From: Pseudomonadota bacterium
GTDB taxonomy: Bacteria; Pseudomonadota; Gammaproteobacteria; Burkholderiales; Burkholderiaceae_F
Reading direction: 5' to 3'
Length of the DNA: 64,000 bases
Assembly (NCBI GenBank): GCA_021842465.1
Contig: JAKBZN010000009.1
Coordinates: forward strand, 1-64,000
This document shows positions 1-8,628 of this stretch, piece after piece. Position 1 is the first letter of the stretch. Every line of letters begins with the position of its first letter. The translations under genes were made by a program, and so were the position numbers. Below the pieces are notes generated by a model. The model was not told the DNA's origin, searched no databases, and saw nothing but the letters and a program-made list of their open reading frames with translations.

Positions 1-1
1 G

Positions 2-394
2 ATGGTGCTGCCGAACCGCGACGGCTTCGTACCGCCGCCGGGGTCGCGGGAGATGCTCGATTTGTTCGGAGCGAACCTCTCCGACCACGCGCGCGCGGCG
101 GTGGGCAACCTGCTGGGACAGGACCCGATGCTCGAGCAGAGCGTGTTCGCCGACGGCATTACGGCGGAGTCGGCGCAGGCGCTCTCGGAACTGGCGCGCA
201 AGCTCTGGGGGCAGGCGCGCAGCGAAATGATTGCCGAAGCCTTGCGGCGCTATGAGGCCGACCAGGGACGGGATGACGCGACGCACCGCATGCGTTTCGG
301 TGCCTACTACTGGTCGCAGGCGCCCGAGGTGACGGGAACGGGCGCGGTGGCGCCGGCTCCCGAAGCGAAGCCGGATGCGTTGAAAAAAGAATAG
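2..394 (+). CDS. DUF6502 family protein, C-terminal part (5' end outside window)
   Basis: The reading frame is open from the first bases and ends at TAG 392-394. The 130 visible residues resemble, from memory, the C-terminal half of DUF6502 proteins: an LFGANLSDHARAAVGNLL stretch, a FADGITAESAQAL segment and a late RMRFGAYYW strand, then an Ala/Pro-rich tail. The ATG at position 2 is probably internal, because the family is usually about twice this length, so I treat the gene as truncated by the window edge. It lies 9 bp before a DUF5666 gene on the same strand. The function of the family is not known to me. Confidence 0.6.
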   Translation: MVLPNRDGFVPPPGSREMLDLFGANLSDHARAAVGNLLGQDPMLEQSVFADGITAESAQALSELARKLWGQARSEMIAEALRRYEADQGRDDATHRMRFGAYYWSQAPEVTGTGAVAPAPEAKPDALKKE

Positions 395-403
395 GACGGT
401 CTC

Positions 404-2209
404 ATGGCGACGACCTCGAATCTCCTCCTGGCGTGGGCGCGACGACCCGCGGCATGGCTGGTCGCGGCGGTTCTGCCGCTTCTCGGCGCGGCAACCCTGA
501 GTTCCTGCGGCGGCGGCGCGGTCGCGCTGGCCGCGCTGGGCGGCGTCGGCACGGGTGGGACCGGCCTGACGATCGGCACCGTGGTCGCCTTCGGCAGCGT
601 CGGTGTCGACGGCCAGGAGTACGACAGCGAAACGCCCAAGTACTATCAGAACAGCGACACCTCGCAGGTTGCCGCCACCGCAGTGGGACTGGGCGACCGG
701 ATGCGCGTCGAGACCAGCGGCGGCAGCCCGGTGGCGATGACCGTCGAGCCCTCGCTGATCGGCGAAGTGCAGTCTTCTCCGGCGCCGGCGTTCAATCCCA
801 CAGACACCACGAACACCACCGGTACGTTTTACGTCAACGGGGTGAAGGTGGTGACGAACTTCGATGCGACCAAGGGTCCCATCACGTTCTACGTCGGGCT
901 GACCAAGTTCGCCGACCTGACGGCGGGCATGATGGTCGAAGTGCACGGCCTGTTCGGCGTCGACGCCAACGGCAATGGCTACATCCAGGCCACGCGCATC
1001 GTGCAGTTGCCGGCACCGACATCGGACGCGACCACCATGGCAGGCCAGATCACCGGAATCGTGTCCGGCCTGACCACCGACTCCTCCTCGGGGCAGCAGC
1101 GCTTCACGATCGACGGCACCACCGTGCAACTCACCTCGACCACGGCGCTGCTCACGAGCGGCGTCACACTGGCCGATAACCAGGTGGTGAACGTGTCCGG
1201 TATCCAGCCTGTAGGCGGCGGCACGATCACCGCCGCGACGCTGCGGATCCACAGCCTCGTCGGGGTGAGCGGCACGGTGCAGGTCGAAGGCCTGCTGGCC
1301 ACCGGCACTGGCGGTGCGACCGGCTATGCGCTCGACGGCATTCCGGTGGATCTGAGCGCGAGCGGCTTGCTGGGTGCGAACAGTCTGACCTCCTGGATTC
1401 CAGGGGCATACGTCGTTACCGGCACACCCGACGCCGCGGGAGTCCTGCATGCCACGGCGGCGCGCGCGTACGGTTCCCTGCCGGCCTCGGTCAGCCTCAA
1501 AGGCACGATCACGGGGTACGTGAGCCACAGCAACTTCCTGGTGCGTGGCGTGTTGGTCAACGTTCCTTCCGGCGTCAGCCTGCCGTCTACGCCAGCGCTG
1601 GCCAACGGCATCTACGTCGAGATCACCGGCAACCCCGGCGGCGTCACGACCGGCGGGACCGGCCAGGGCGATGAGATCGTCGCAACGGGTGTGACGACCG
1701 CGTCGGCGGTGCCCCCGGCGGGCGCGACCGTCGACTATCTGGGCACGGTGGGCAGCTACAGCCCCACCGGCGGAACGTTTGTCCTGAATGAGGGCAGCGG
1801 GACGACGTACCCCTCCGGCGCGAACACCATGAACGTGACCCTGACGTCGAATGTCGTCTACGTCAATGGCCCCGCGTCAAACCTGGCCACGGGGAATGCG
1901 GCGGTCGAGGTCGAGGGAACGTATGCCAATGGATTGCTGACGGTCAACAGTGTGACCTTCCTCGGAGCATCGCCTTCCTCTTCGTCTTCCGAAACCCAAG
2001 GGGTCGTGACGGGACTGAATGGAGGGAATTTCTCGGTCAACGGGGTGCCGCTTACGTGGAGCTCTGGAGCCACCACATTTTGTCAGCAATGCGACGGAAA
2101 CCCGACCACGACGGTTCCTTCCTGGTTCGTCAACGGTGCGAACGTGAGCGTGAATTACACCAATGGTTCGCCGCCTTACGCGGCCAGCACGATTTCTCTG
2201 GAGAATTAA
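404..2209 (+). CDS. DUF5666 repeat lipoprotein
   Basis: A 601-aa predicted exported lipoprotein. Residues 16-34 are hydrophobic and end in the lipobox LSSC with Cys35, followed by GGG. The rest is low in Lys and Cys, rich in Thr/Gly/Ser/Val, and made of about six beta-strand-rich units. These read like GTVVAFGSVGVDGQEY, ITGIVSG..FTIDGTTVQL, VEGLLATG..YALDGIPVDL, LKGTITG..FLVRGVLVNV and TQGVVTGLNGGNFSVNGVPL, the OB-fold-like pattern of DUF5666. It is probably anchored in the outer membrane or faces the periplasm. No enzymatic motif is visible. The downstream response regulator starts 3 bp after its stop, which suggests co-transcription. Confidence 0.72.
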   Translation: MATTSNLLLAWARRPAAWLVAAVLPLLGAATLSSCGGGAVALAALGGVGTGGTGLTIGTVVAFGSVGVDGQEYDSETPKYYQNSDTSQVAATAVGLGDRMRVETSGGSPVAMTVEPSLIGEVQSSPAPAFNPTDTTNTTGTFYVNGVKVVTNFDATKGPITFYVGLTKFADLTAGMMVEVHGLFGVDANGNGYIQATRIVQLPAPTSDATTMAGQITGIVSGLTTDSSSGQQRFTIDGTTVQLTSTTALLTSGVTLADNQVVNVSGIQPVGGGTITAATLRIHSLVGVSGTVQVEGLLATGTGGATGYALDGIPVDLSASGLLGANSLTSWIPGAYVVTGTPDAAGVLHATAARAYGSLPASVSLKGTITGYVSHSNFLVRGVLVNVPSGVSLPSTPALANGIYVEITGNPGGVTTGGTGQGDEIVATGVTTASAVPPAGATVDYLGTVGSYSPTGGTFVLNEGSGTTYPSGANTMNVTLTSNVVYVNGPASNLATGNAAVEVEGTYANGLLTVNSVTFLGASPSSSSSETQGVVTGLNGGNFSVNGVPLTWSSGATTFCQQCDGNPTTTVPSWFVNGANVSVNYTNGSPPYAASTISLEN

Positions 2210-2212
2210 GCG

Positions 2213-2899
2213 ATGCGATTGCTACTCATCGAAGACGACGTGGCCCTGGGCCGGTCCCTGAAGGCCGGACTCCAGCAGTTTTCCCACAAGGATGTCGACT
2301 GGGTGCGCACGGCCGCGGAAGCGCGGGTGGCCTGGTTCGCCCGGGGCGAGCACGCCGATCCGTATGAAGCGGTGATCACCGACGTCGATCTGCCGGACGG
2401 CAATGGCATCGACCTGATCCGCATCGCCCGCAACCGCCGTGTCAAGACCCCGGTGCTGATCATGAGCGAGCGCGAGCACGTCGCCGACCGGGTGCACGGT
2501 CTCGACGCCGGCGCGGACGATTACCTGGTGAAGCCGGTGGCGTGCGACGAGATCGCGGCGCGGCTGCGGGCGATCCGCCGGCGCATGCACGGGCCGGTCG
2601 ACGAGCGCAAGGTGCTGGGCGCGCTTGCGATCGACACAACCGCTCGCCTGGTCACGCTGTGCGACGAACCCATCGATCTTTCCGCGCGCGAGTTCACCGT
2701 GCTCATGGCGCTGGCACGGCGCCCCGGCGCCATCGTTTCGCGTGCGCAGATCGAGTCGGCGCTCTACGGCTGGGAAAGCGGCGCGGACAGCAATACCATC
2801 GAGGTCTACGTGCACCACCTGCGGCGCAAGCTCGGCGCATCCACGATCCAGACCCAGCGCGGGCTGGGGTACCGGTTGGTGGCGCCGATGCTTTCCTGA
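2213..2899 (+). CDS. OmpR/PhoB-family response regulator, no linked kinase
   Basis: A 228-aa two-domain DNA-binding response regulator. The receiver domain (about 1-120) has the acidic pair D8/D9, phospho-acceptor D57 in ITDVDLPDGNG, S85 and the conserved K107 in the VKP motif. The C-terminal winged helix (about 130-225) shows SAREFTVLMALARRPG, an EVYVHHLRRKLG recognition helix and the RGLGYRL wing. The start lies 3 bp after the DUF5666 stop, and a GGAGAA ribosome-binding site falls inside that gene, so translation is probably coupled. No histidine kinase is present in the window, so its signal and targets are unknown. Confidence 0.88.
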   Translation: MRLLLIEDDVALGRSLKAGLQQFSHKDVDWVRTAAEARVAWFARGEHADPYEAVITDVDLPDGNGIDLIRIARNRRVKTPVLIMSEREHVADRVHGLDAGADDYLVKPVACDEIAARLRAIRRRMHGPVDERKVLGALAIDTTARLVTLCDEPIDLSAREFTVLMALARRPGAIVSRAQIESALYGWESGADSNTIEVYVHHLRRKLGASTIQTQRGLGYRLVAPMLS

Positions 2900-2923
2900 G
2901 CGTCGCCGCGATCCGCACCGCCG

Positions 2924-2949
2924 CCCTCTCTCGCCTCCGCGGGAGAGGG
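2924..2949. repeat. CCCTCTC/GAGAGGG hairpin (REP-like, possible bidirectional terminator)
   Basis: An 11-bp stem (CCCTCTCTCGC with GCGGGAGAGGG, one T-G wobble) around a 4-nt loop. It sits between the convergent ends of the response regulator (2899) and the efflux pump gene (2974). There is no T-run on either side, so intrinsic termination is uncertain. Related hairpins occur near 27.5, 39.5 and 46.7 kb. Confidence 0.55.
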
Positions 2950-2973
2950 AGACTGCTCGGGACGGCGAACCGA

Positions 2974-4554
2974 TCAGTGTCCGTCGCGCACCGTCACCTT
3001 GGCCCCGATCCCCCCGGGCTTCGCCAGCCACACGACTCCCACCAGCAGGACGAAGGCTGCGGCCGCGCCATAGAACAATTCGTCGGCCCCCAGCGTGTAC
3101 GACTGGACGTCGATCATCCGGTTGATGATTCCAAGGGCCTGGGTCTTGGTGAATCCCCCGGCATGCAACTGTCCGACCACGAGGTTCGTCGGCGTGCTGA
3201 AGTCGCTGATGCCCTCCGCCAGCCGGGCATGGTGCAACCGTGCGCGGTCGTCCCACCACGTCGTGGTGATCGAGGTTCCGAACGCGCCGGCGCTGATCCG
3301 GAAGAAATTGGACACCCCGGTCGCCGCCGGAATGCGTTCCGGCGGCAGTCCCGAGAGCAGGATGGTCGTCGTCGGGATGAACATGAAGGACACCGCAACG
3401 CCCTGGATCACCGCCGGCAGGATGACGGTATCCCAGTCGGCGTCGGTCGAGAACCACGAACGCATCAGCATCACATAGGCGAATACGAGGAACGAGATCG
3501 ACGCGAGCATGCGCGGATCGAATCGGCTGACGTTGCGTCCGACCCACGGGGACAGCGCGAGCGCGAGGACGCCCACCGGAGCCAGGGCGAGACCCGCCTG
3601 CGTCGCGGTGTAGTCCATATACTGCTGCAGCCATAACGGGATCAGGATCACGTTGCCGAAGAACAGCCCGTAGGCCAGTGCCAGCGCCGTGCTGCCCGCC
3701 GCGAAGTTGCGGATGCGGAACAGCCCGAGATCGACGATCGGGTGCGCCTCGGTCAGTTCCCAAATCAGGAAGAGCACCAGGGAGACGACGGCGACGGCGC
3801 AGAGCGTGATGATCACCGGCGAGGAGAACCAGTCCAGCTCGCGTCCGTTGTCGAGCATCATCTGCATCGACCCGACCCAGAGCACGAGCAGGATGAGCCC
3901 CACGAAATCGATCGGCCGCTTGCGGATCACCGATTCGCGATGGCGGTAGATGCTCGCCGTGAGGGTGGCCGAGATGATGCCTACGGGAACGTTGATGTAG
4001 AAGATCCAGGGCCAGGACAGATTGTCCGAGATCCAGCCGCCCAGCGGCGGCCCGACGATCGGGGCGACCAGCGTGGTCATGGCCCACATCGCCATGGCCG
4101 ATCCGGCGCGCTCCGGCGGGTAGCTCGACAGGAGGAGCGCCTGGGACATCGGGATCATCGGACCCGCGACCGCGCCCTGCATGATCCGGAATGCGATCAG
4201 CACCTGGAGGTTGGGGGCAAGGCCGCAGAGAAACGAGGCCAGCGTGAAGGCGAGGGTGGCCGCGAGGAAGATGCGGACCTGGCCGAAGCGCTGTGCCAGC
4301 CAGCCGGTGAGCGGAACCGAGATGGCGGTCGACACGGCGAACGACGTGATGACCCAGGTGCCTTCGTCTGGGCTTACCCCGGTGTCCCCGGAAATCGCCG
4401 GAATCGATACGTTGGCGATCGACGTATCGAGCACGTTCATGAAGGTTGCCAGCGAAAGCGCGATCGTGCCGACCGCGAGCTTGGTTCCCTGTAGCGGCGG
4501 AAGCGGCGCCCCGCGGGCGCCGGCAGGAGAGGCGGTGCCGCCGGCGGCGCTCAT
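2974..4554 (-). CDS. emrB: DHA2-family MFS multidrug efflux pump, EmrB-like
   Basis: A 526-aa polytopic inner-membrane protein with about 14 hydrophobic segments, the DHA2 layout. Signatures include MNVLDTSIANVSIPAI in TM1, the WVITSFAVSTAISVPLTGWL segment, GQVRIFL, RIMQGAVAGPMIPMSQ and the WPWIFYINVPVG motif typical of EmrB/QacA pumps. It should use proton motive force to extrude hydrophobic toxicants together with the adaptor gene immediately upstream, whose 3' end overlaps this start by 4 nt. Last gene of the marR-channel-adaptor-pump operon. The substrate cannot be read from sequence. Confidence 0.92.
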   Translation of the reverse strand: MSAAGGTASPAGARGAPLPPLQGTKLAVGTIALSLATFMNVLDTSIANVSIPAISGDTGVSPDEGTWVITSFAVSTAISVPLTGWLAQRFGQVRIFLAATLAFTLASFLCGLAPNLQVLIAFRIMQGAVAGPMIPMSQALLLSSYPPERAGSAMAMWAMTTLVAPIVGPPLGGWISDNLSWPWIFYINVPVGIISATLTASIYRHRESVIRKRPIDFVGLILLVLWVGSMQMMLDNGRELDWFSSPVIITLCAVAVVSLVLFLIWELTEAHPIVDLGLFRIRNFAAGSTALALAYGLFFGNVILIPLWLQQYMDYTATQAGLALAPVGVLALALSPWVGRNVSRFDPRMLASISFLVFAYVMLMRSWFSTDADWDTVILPAVIQGVAVSFMFIPTTTILLSGLPPERIPAATGVSNFFRISAGAFGTSITTTWWDDRARLHHARLAEGISDFSTPTNLVVGQLHAGGFTKTQALGIINRMIDVQSYTLGADELFYGAAAAFVLLVGVVWLAKPGGIGAKVTVRDGH

Positions 4555-5750
4555 CGGGTGACGAGGTTTGCGGCGATGATCTTCGTGACCAGCACGTCGG
4601 CTTCGCGCAGTGCGCCGGCATACACGTCGGTGCGGTCGTCGGGGGCCGCCGGGTTGTGCAGCGAAATCAGCGGACCGCGGTCGTCCCGCACGTCCACGGT
4701 CGCGCGCACCGACAGGCCGACACGCAGCGGGTGCGCGCGCAGCTCATCCGGGTCGATCGCAATCCGCACCGGCACGCGCTGGACGACCTTGATCCAGTTC
4801 CCCGTGGCGTTTTGCGCCGGGAGCAGGGCGAAGGCCGCGCCGGTACCGGCGGCGAAGCCGATGATCCGCCCGTGGTACCGCACGTGGCTGCCATAGAGGT
4901 CGGCGATCAGGCGCACCGGCTGTCCGATGCGCATGCGCGTGATCTGCACTTCCTTGAAGTTGGCGTCGACCCACAGGTTGGCCATCGGGACGAGCGCCAT
5001 GATCGGCGTTCCCGGGGCGATCCGCTGCCCGACCTGGACGTTGCGTCGCGCGATCTGCCCGGCGACCGGAGCGAGAATCCGCGCCCGCTTCCAGTCGAGA
5101 TAGGCCGCGCGCACCCGCGCGGCGGCGGCAAGCACATCGGGGTGCGTCTTCACCTGCGTCCCGCGGGTGTATGCCAGGTTGGCGCGCAACTGCTCGCGGG
5201 CATTCTCGAGTGCCGCGCGCGCGGTGGCGACGGCCAGTTCGGCGTGGCGCAGGTCTTCCTGGGATATGGCGCCGGTGCCCCGCACCGCATTGCGTCGGCG
5301 CAGATCGTCCTGGGCGCGCGCAAGCTGGGCCGTTCGCAAGGCGACTTCGGCGCGCAGCGCGTCGTTGTCGGCAAAGCGCGACCGCGTGTGCCGCACCGCC
5401 TGAGCCAGTTCCGCTTCCCGCGCGGCCAGTGCGACGCGGGTGTCGGCCGGGTCGAGGCGGACCAGCAGCTGCCCGGCGTGGACGGTGTCGTTGGTGTCCG
5501 CGCCCACGGTCACGACCGTGCCCGCGACCTGCGGCGTGATCGTGATGACCCGGCCGTTCACATAGGCGTCGTCGGTGTCCTCGTAGTTGCGGCCAACGAA
5601 GAACCAGTACGCGGCGGCGCCGATGGCCACAAGGACGAAGACCGAGAGTGCGATGAGCAGCGCCGGCCGGCGCAACGGCGACGCCGCCGGGGCGGTCGGC
5701 TCCGTATGGGGAGGGGGTGGCGCAGCGGATGCAGGAGTTTCCGTTCCCAT
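4551..5750 (-). CDS. emrA: HlyD/EmrA-type periplasmic adaptor subunit
   Basis: A 399-aa membrane-fusion protein. A Pro-rich cytoplasmic N-terminus is followed by a single TM helix (about 29-51, LLIALSVFVLVAIGAAAYWF). Next come a biotinyl-lipoyl half-motif (TDDAYVNGRVITITPQVAGTV), an Ala/Arg-rich coiled-coil hairpin (about 105-210) and the returning half-lipoyl segment (RILAPVAGQIARRNVQVGQRI). A beta-barrel domain follows, with WVDANFKEVQITRMRIGQPV, which is diagnostic of EmrA. It links the EmrB-like pump to the outer-membrane channel encoded by the gene before it. Confidence 0.93.
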   Translation of the reverse strand: MGTETPASAAPPPPHTEPTAPAASPLRRPALLIALSVFVLVAIGAAAYWFFVGRNYEDTDDAYVNGRVITITPQVAGTVVTVGADTNDTVHAGQLLVRLDPADTRVALAAREAELAQAVRHTRSRFADNDALRAEVALRTAQLARAQDDLRRRNAVRGTGAISQEDLRHAELAVATARAALENAREQLRANLAYTRGTQVKTHPDVLAAAARVRAAYLDWKRARILAPVAGQIARRNVQVGQRIAPGTPIMALVPMANLWVDANFKEVQITRMRIGQPVRLIADLYGSHVRYHGRIIGFAAGTGAAFALLPAQNATGNWIKVVQRVPVRIAIDPDELRAHPLRVGLSVRATVDVRDDRGPLISLHNPAAPDDRTDVYAGALREADVLVTKIIAANLVTR

Positions 5751-5773
5751 GAGTTGGCCCGAGTAGTCAACCG

Positions 5774-7273
5774 TTAATAGCCCCCGCCCAGCGCAAGGGC
5801 GAGGGTGACGTCCAGCGCCGCGGCGCGCGACCGGAGTTCCAGCGCGGTGCGGCGCTGGGCAAGGACCGCTTCCTGTGCGTTCAGAACGGCAAGGCGATCG
5901 CCCAGGCCGGCACGGAAGCGGATGCGGGAAAGCTCGTAGGCCGCCAGCGCGTTCTTCGTGGCCTGGGCCTGCTGTTCGCGTTGCTGGCGCACCGAGGCGA
6001 TCGATGTCAGCGTGTCGGCGACTTCGCGTGCGGCGCCCAGGACCGTGGCGTTGTATTCGTCGATGGCGGCATCGGCGTCCGCGCTGCTGGCCCGAAGGTT
6101 CGCGCGCAGCGCCCCGCCTTCGAAGATCGGCAGGTGGATCGCCGGGCCGACCTGCCAGATGCGGCTGGCGTATTCGAAAAAGCTCTGGGTCGTCATCGAG
6201 TTGATGCCCACCAGTGCGCTCAGGCTGACATCGGGGTAGAAGGCCGCCCGCGCGGCGTCGACATCGCGCAGCGCAGCACGCGCGCGCGCCTGCGCCGCCG
6301 AGATGTCGGGACGCCGGGACAACAGATCGAACGGGAGCGCGGCGGGCGGATTCAACGCCGGCCCGGCGGGCAGATGGGCGTCGACCTGATCCGCAGCCTG
6401 CGGCGCCTGCCCGGCCAGCACGGCCAGCGCGTGGCGCGCGAGGGCGATCCGTTCATCGGCCTCTTCGATTTCTTCCCGGATGACCGGGACCGGCACCGTT
6501 GCCAGGTGCCGTTGGACCTGGGTGTCGAGACCGGCGCGCAATCGCAGTTTGACGAGCCCAAGGGTGTGCCGGCGCGCTTGTTCGGTCTGGCCCAGAATGC
6601 GTCGCGCCGCCTGTTCGCGGGCAAGCGTGAAGTAGGCGTGGGCGATGCCTGCGGCGAGTTGCGCGCGGGCCAGATCGCGGCGGGCCGCTTGTGCCTGGGC
6701 CCGCCAGCGCGCGGCGTCTACCTGGTCGGCGATGTGGCCGGAAAAGTCGAAATCCCAGGCCGAGTCGAGTCCGAGCGTGTTGACGGTATGAATCATGCCC
6801 CCGAAGGGCGGCGGGAAAATGCCCGTCGACGAATAGCGTTGCGCAATGCTGTTGCCGTCGATGGCGAGCGTCGGCCTCGATGCCGAATTGGCGGACGCGA
6901 TCTCGGCACGCGCCCGCGCAAGGCGTGCCTGGACCATGCGCAGATCGGGACTGTCGGCCAGTCCGAGGTCGATCCAGTGGGTGAGTTGGGCATCGCCATA
7001 GCGTGTCCACCAGCGCGCCGAGGGCAGCGACGCGGCCGGGGTGGGCCGCAGATCGAGGTGTTTCGCGAGGGTCGCCGCTGTCGGGAGGGTTTCCTTGGGT
7101 GCGATGGAGTGGGTCGACGCGCAGCCGCCGACGACCAGCAGCGCGGCAAGAAAAAGCGGAGACAGCAGCCGGATCTGCGGCCCGCGCGCACCGACACCGG
7201 CGCGATTTGCCGGACTCCCGGTCTCGATCCCGCGCGCGCGGAGCGATCGCGGAACGTTCTTATCGGCCTTCAT
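5774..7273 (-). CDS. NodT-family outer membrane efflux lipoprotein
   Basis: A 499-aa TolC-like channel. The first 35 residues are polar and basic, then comes a signal segment (LLSPLFLAALLVVGGC) with lipobox VGGC and Cys51. The long pre-signal leader is odd and the true start may be internal, although no better in-frame start codon is obvious. Two OEP repeats follow, with RWWTRYGDAQLTHWIDLGLA, the RPDISAAQARARAALRDVDA segment and AFYPDVSLSALVG, all typical of NodT/OprM proteins. The start codon overlaps the end of marR by 14 nt. It supplies the exit duct for the EmrAB-like pair. Confidence 0.9.
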   Translation of the reverse strand: MKADKNVPRSLRARGIETGSPANRAGVGARGPQIRLLSPLFLAALLVVGGCASTHSIAPKETLPTAATLAKHLDLRPTPAASLPSARWWTRYGDAQLTHWIDLGLADSPDLRMVQARLARARAEIASANSASRPTLAIDGNSIAQRYSSTGIFPPPFGGMIHTVNTLGLDSAWDFDFSGHIADQVDAARWRAQAQAARRDLARAQLAAGIAHAYFTLAREQAARRILGQTEQARRHTLGLVKLRLRAGLDTQVQRHLATVPVPVIREEIEEADERIALARHALAVLAGQAPQAADQVDAHLPAGPALNPPAALPFDLLSRRPDISAAQARARAALRDVDAARAAFYPDVSLSALVGINSMTTQSFFEYASRIWQVGPAIHLPIFEGGALRANLRASSADADAAIDEYNATVLGAAREVADTLTSIASVRQQREQQAQATKNALAAYELSRIRFRAGLGDRLAVLNAQEAVLAQRRTALELRSRAAALDVTLALALGGGY

Positions 7274-7763
7274 GGAATTGCCTTCCGCGGGCGAGGATGC
7301 GTTTGAGCAGGCTTTTGAGCTGTCCGACTTCCTCGTCGGAAAGGTCCGCGAGATGCGCGTTGAGCACGTCCGAGATCACGTACGGTACCACCGCAACGGC
7401 GCGTTTCCCGTCGTCGGTCAGCTCGATGTTCTGGACGCGCCGGTCGTCGGCATTGCGCACGCGCCGCACCAGCCCTTTGTCTTCGAGGCGATCGATCATC
7501 CGGGTGACGGCGCCGGCATCGCAGCCCACGTTGCGCGCCAGCCCCGTCGCCGTTTCGGAGGTGTGGCGCTGCAGCATGAGCAACGGCCGCCATTGCGCAT
7601 CGGTGAGGCTGTATTCCTCCATGCGTTCGTCCATCGCGCGCGACAGCATCTCGACCACCTGTTTCATCAGGAAGCCGACGCTTTCTTCGATGCGGTACGA
7701 CTCGCCGCGGTAATAGCCGGGCCGCACAGCGGGCAGCGGCCGATGGTCGTAGGGTTGCGTCAT
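7260..7763 (-). CDS. MarR-family repressor of the efflux operon
   Basis: About 167 aa from the ATG at 7763; an in-frame GTG at 7772 would add three residues. The winged-helix core shows SLTDAQWRPLLMLQRH, ATGLARNVGCDAGAVTRMIDRLEDKGLVRR and the wing RNADDRRVQNIELTDDGK, all typical of MarR/EmrR. As first gene of the operon it most likely represses its own promoter through the paired palindromes just upstream, with release by a small aromatic or drug ligand. The ligand class is inferred from the family only. Confidence 0.9.
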   Translation of the reverse strand: MTQPYDHRPLPAVRPGYYRGESYRIEESVGFLMKQVVEMLSRAMDERMEEYSLTDAQWRPLLMLQRHTSETATGLARNVGCDAGAVTRMIDRLEDKGLVRRVRNADDRRVQNIELTDDGKRAVAVVPYVISDVLNAHLADLSDEEVGQLKSLLKRILARGRQFHEGR

Positions 7764-7776
7764 GGCAGTCACTCAA

Positions 7777-7822
7777 TATTTGCCTAGGCAGCAAATATAC
7801 TTGCCTAGGCAAATACGGTCAA
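7777..7822 (-). promoter_or_regulatory. marR-efflux promoter with two MarR-type operators
   Basis: Read on the minus strand, a -35 TTGACC (7822-7817) and a -10 TATATT (7799-7794) are separated by exactly 17 bp. One perfect palindrome, TTGCCTAGGCAA (7801-7812), fills the spacer. A second, TGCCTAGGCA (7781-7790), covers the expected transcription start. Their centres are 21 bp apart, about two helical turns, so two dimers would bind on the same DNA face and block RNA polymerase. The -35 box overlaps the proC stop codon. Confidence 0.85.
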
Positions 7823-8628
7823 CTGCCAGAGATTTCCCGTGCCAGTTCCCGGCTCCGCGCCTGGGCTGCGAGCGCGCCGTCGACGATCGCCTCATGGAGG
7901 CCGGATCGCGCGAACTGCGCGAGCGCGGCCGCAGTCGTCCCGCCCTTCGAGGTGACCCGCTCGCGCAGGGTGGCGAGACTCTCGGGCGATTGGGCGGCGA
8001 GCCGGGCGGCGCCGGTGAAGGTTCGGACGGCGAAATGGCGCGCCTGGGCCGCATCCATTCCCATGCGCTGCGCGGCATCCTGCAAAGCTTCGAGGAAGTA
8101 GAACACGTATGCCGGGCCGCTGCCCGAGATGGCGGTCACGGCGTCGAGCATGGTTTCGTCGGCAAACCAGACCGCATCCCCGACGGCTTGCAGGATCCGG
8201 GTGGCGGCGTCCCGTTGCGGCGCGGCGACGCCATCTCGCGCGAAGGCGCCGGTGATCCCTTCGCCGATCAGCGCCGGGGTGTTGGGCATCGCGCGCACGA
8301 CTGACTCGGTGCGGGCCCAGCGCGCGATCGACGCGCTGGGGATGCCCGCCGCGATCGAAACGAGAACGCGGTCGGGGGCGGGCGCATCGAGCGCTTCGCA
8401 GACCTCGCGGACCTGTCCCGGCTTGACCGCCAGGACGAGCACCGCAGCGCCGAGGAGGTCGGGGTCGGGGGCGTCGGTTGCCGTAACGCCGAAGTCGGCC
8501 GCAAGCGCGTCGCGCCGTGCCGCATCGCGTTCGGCGACGCGGATCGCTGAACCGGGAATCCCCTGCTTGCGCAGGCCGCCGATCAGGGCCGCCGCCATGT
8601 TGCCGCCGCCGATGAATCCAATCTTCAT
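7819..8628 (-). CDS. proC: Pyrroline-5-carboxylate reductase
   Basis: A 269-aa cytoplasmic enzyme that makes the last step of proline synthesis, reducing 1-pyrroline-5-carboxylate with NAD(P)H. The N-terminal Rossmann motif is MKIGFIGGGNMAAALIGGL. The C-terminal dimer domain holds the family signature DAVTAISGSGPAYVFYFLEAL followed by a TLRERVTSKGGTTAAAL segment. Length is normal. The start overlaps the end of yggS by 4 nt, so the two are translationally coupled, as in many proteobacteria. Confidence 0.96.
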   Translation of the reverse strand: MKIGFIGGGNMAAALIGGLRKQGIPGSAIRVAERDAARRDALAADFGVTATDAPDPDLLGAAVLVLAVKPGQVREVCEALDAPAPDRVLVSIAAGIPSASIARWARTESVVRAMPNTPALIGEGITGAFARDGVAAPQRDAATRILQAVGDAVWFADETMLDAVTAISGSGPAYVFYFLEALQDAAQRMGMDAAQARHFAVRTFTGAARLAAQSPESLATLRERVTSKGGTTAAALAQFARSGLHEAIVDGALAAQARSRELAREISGS

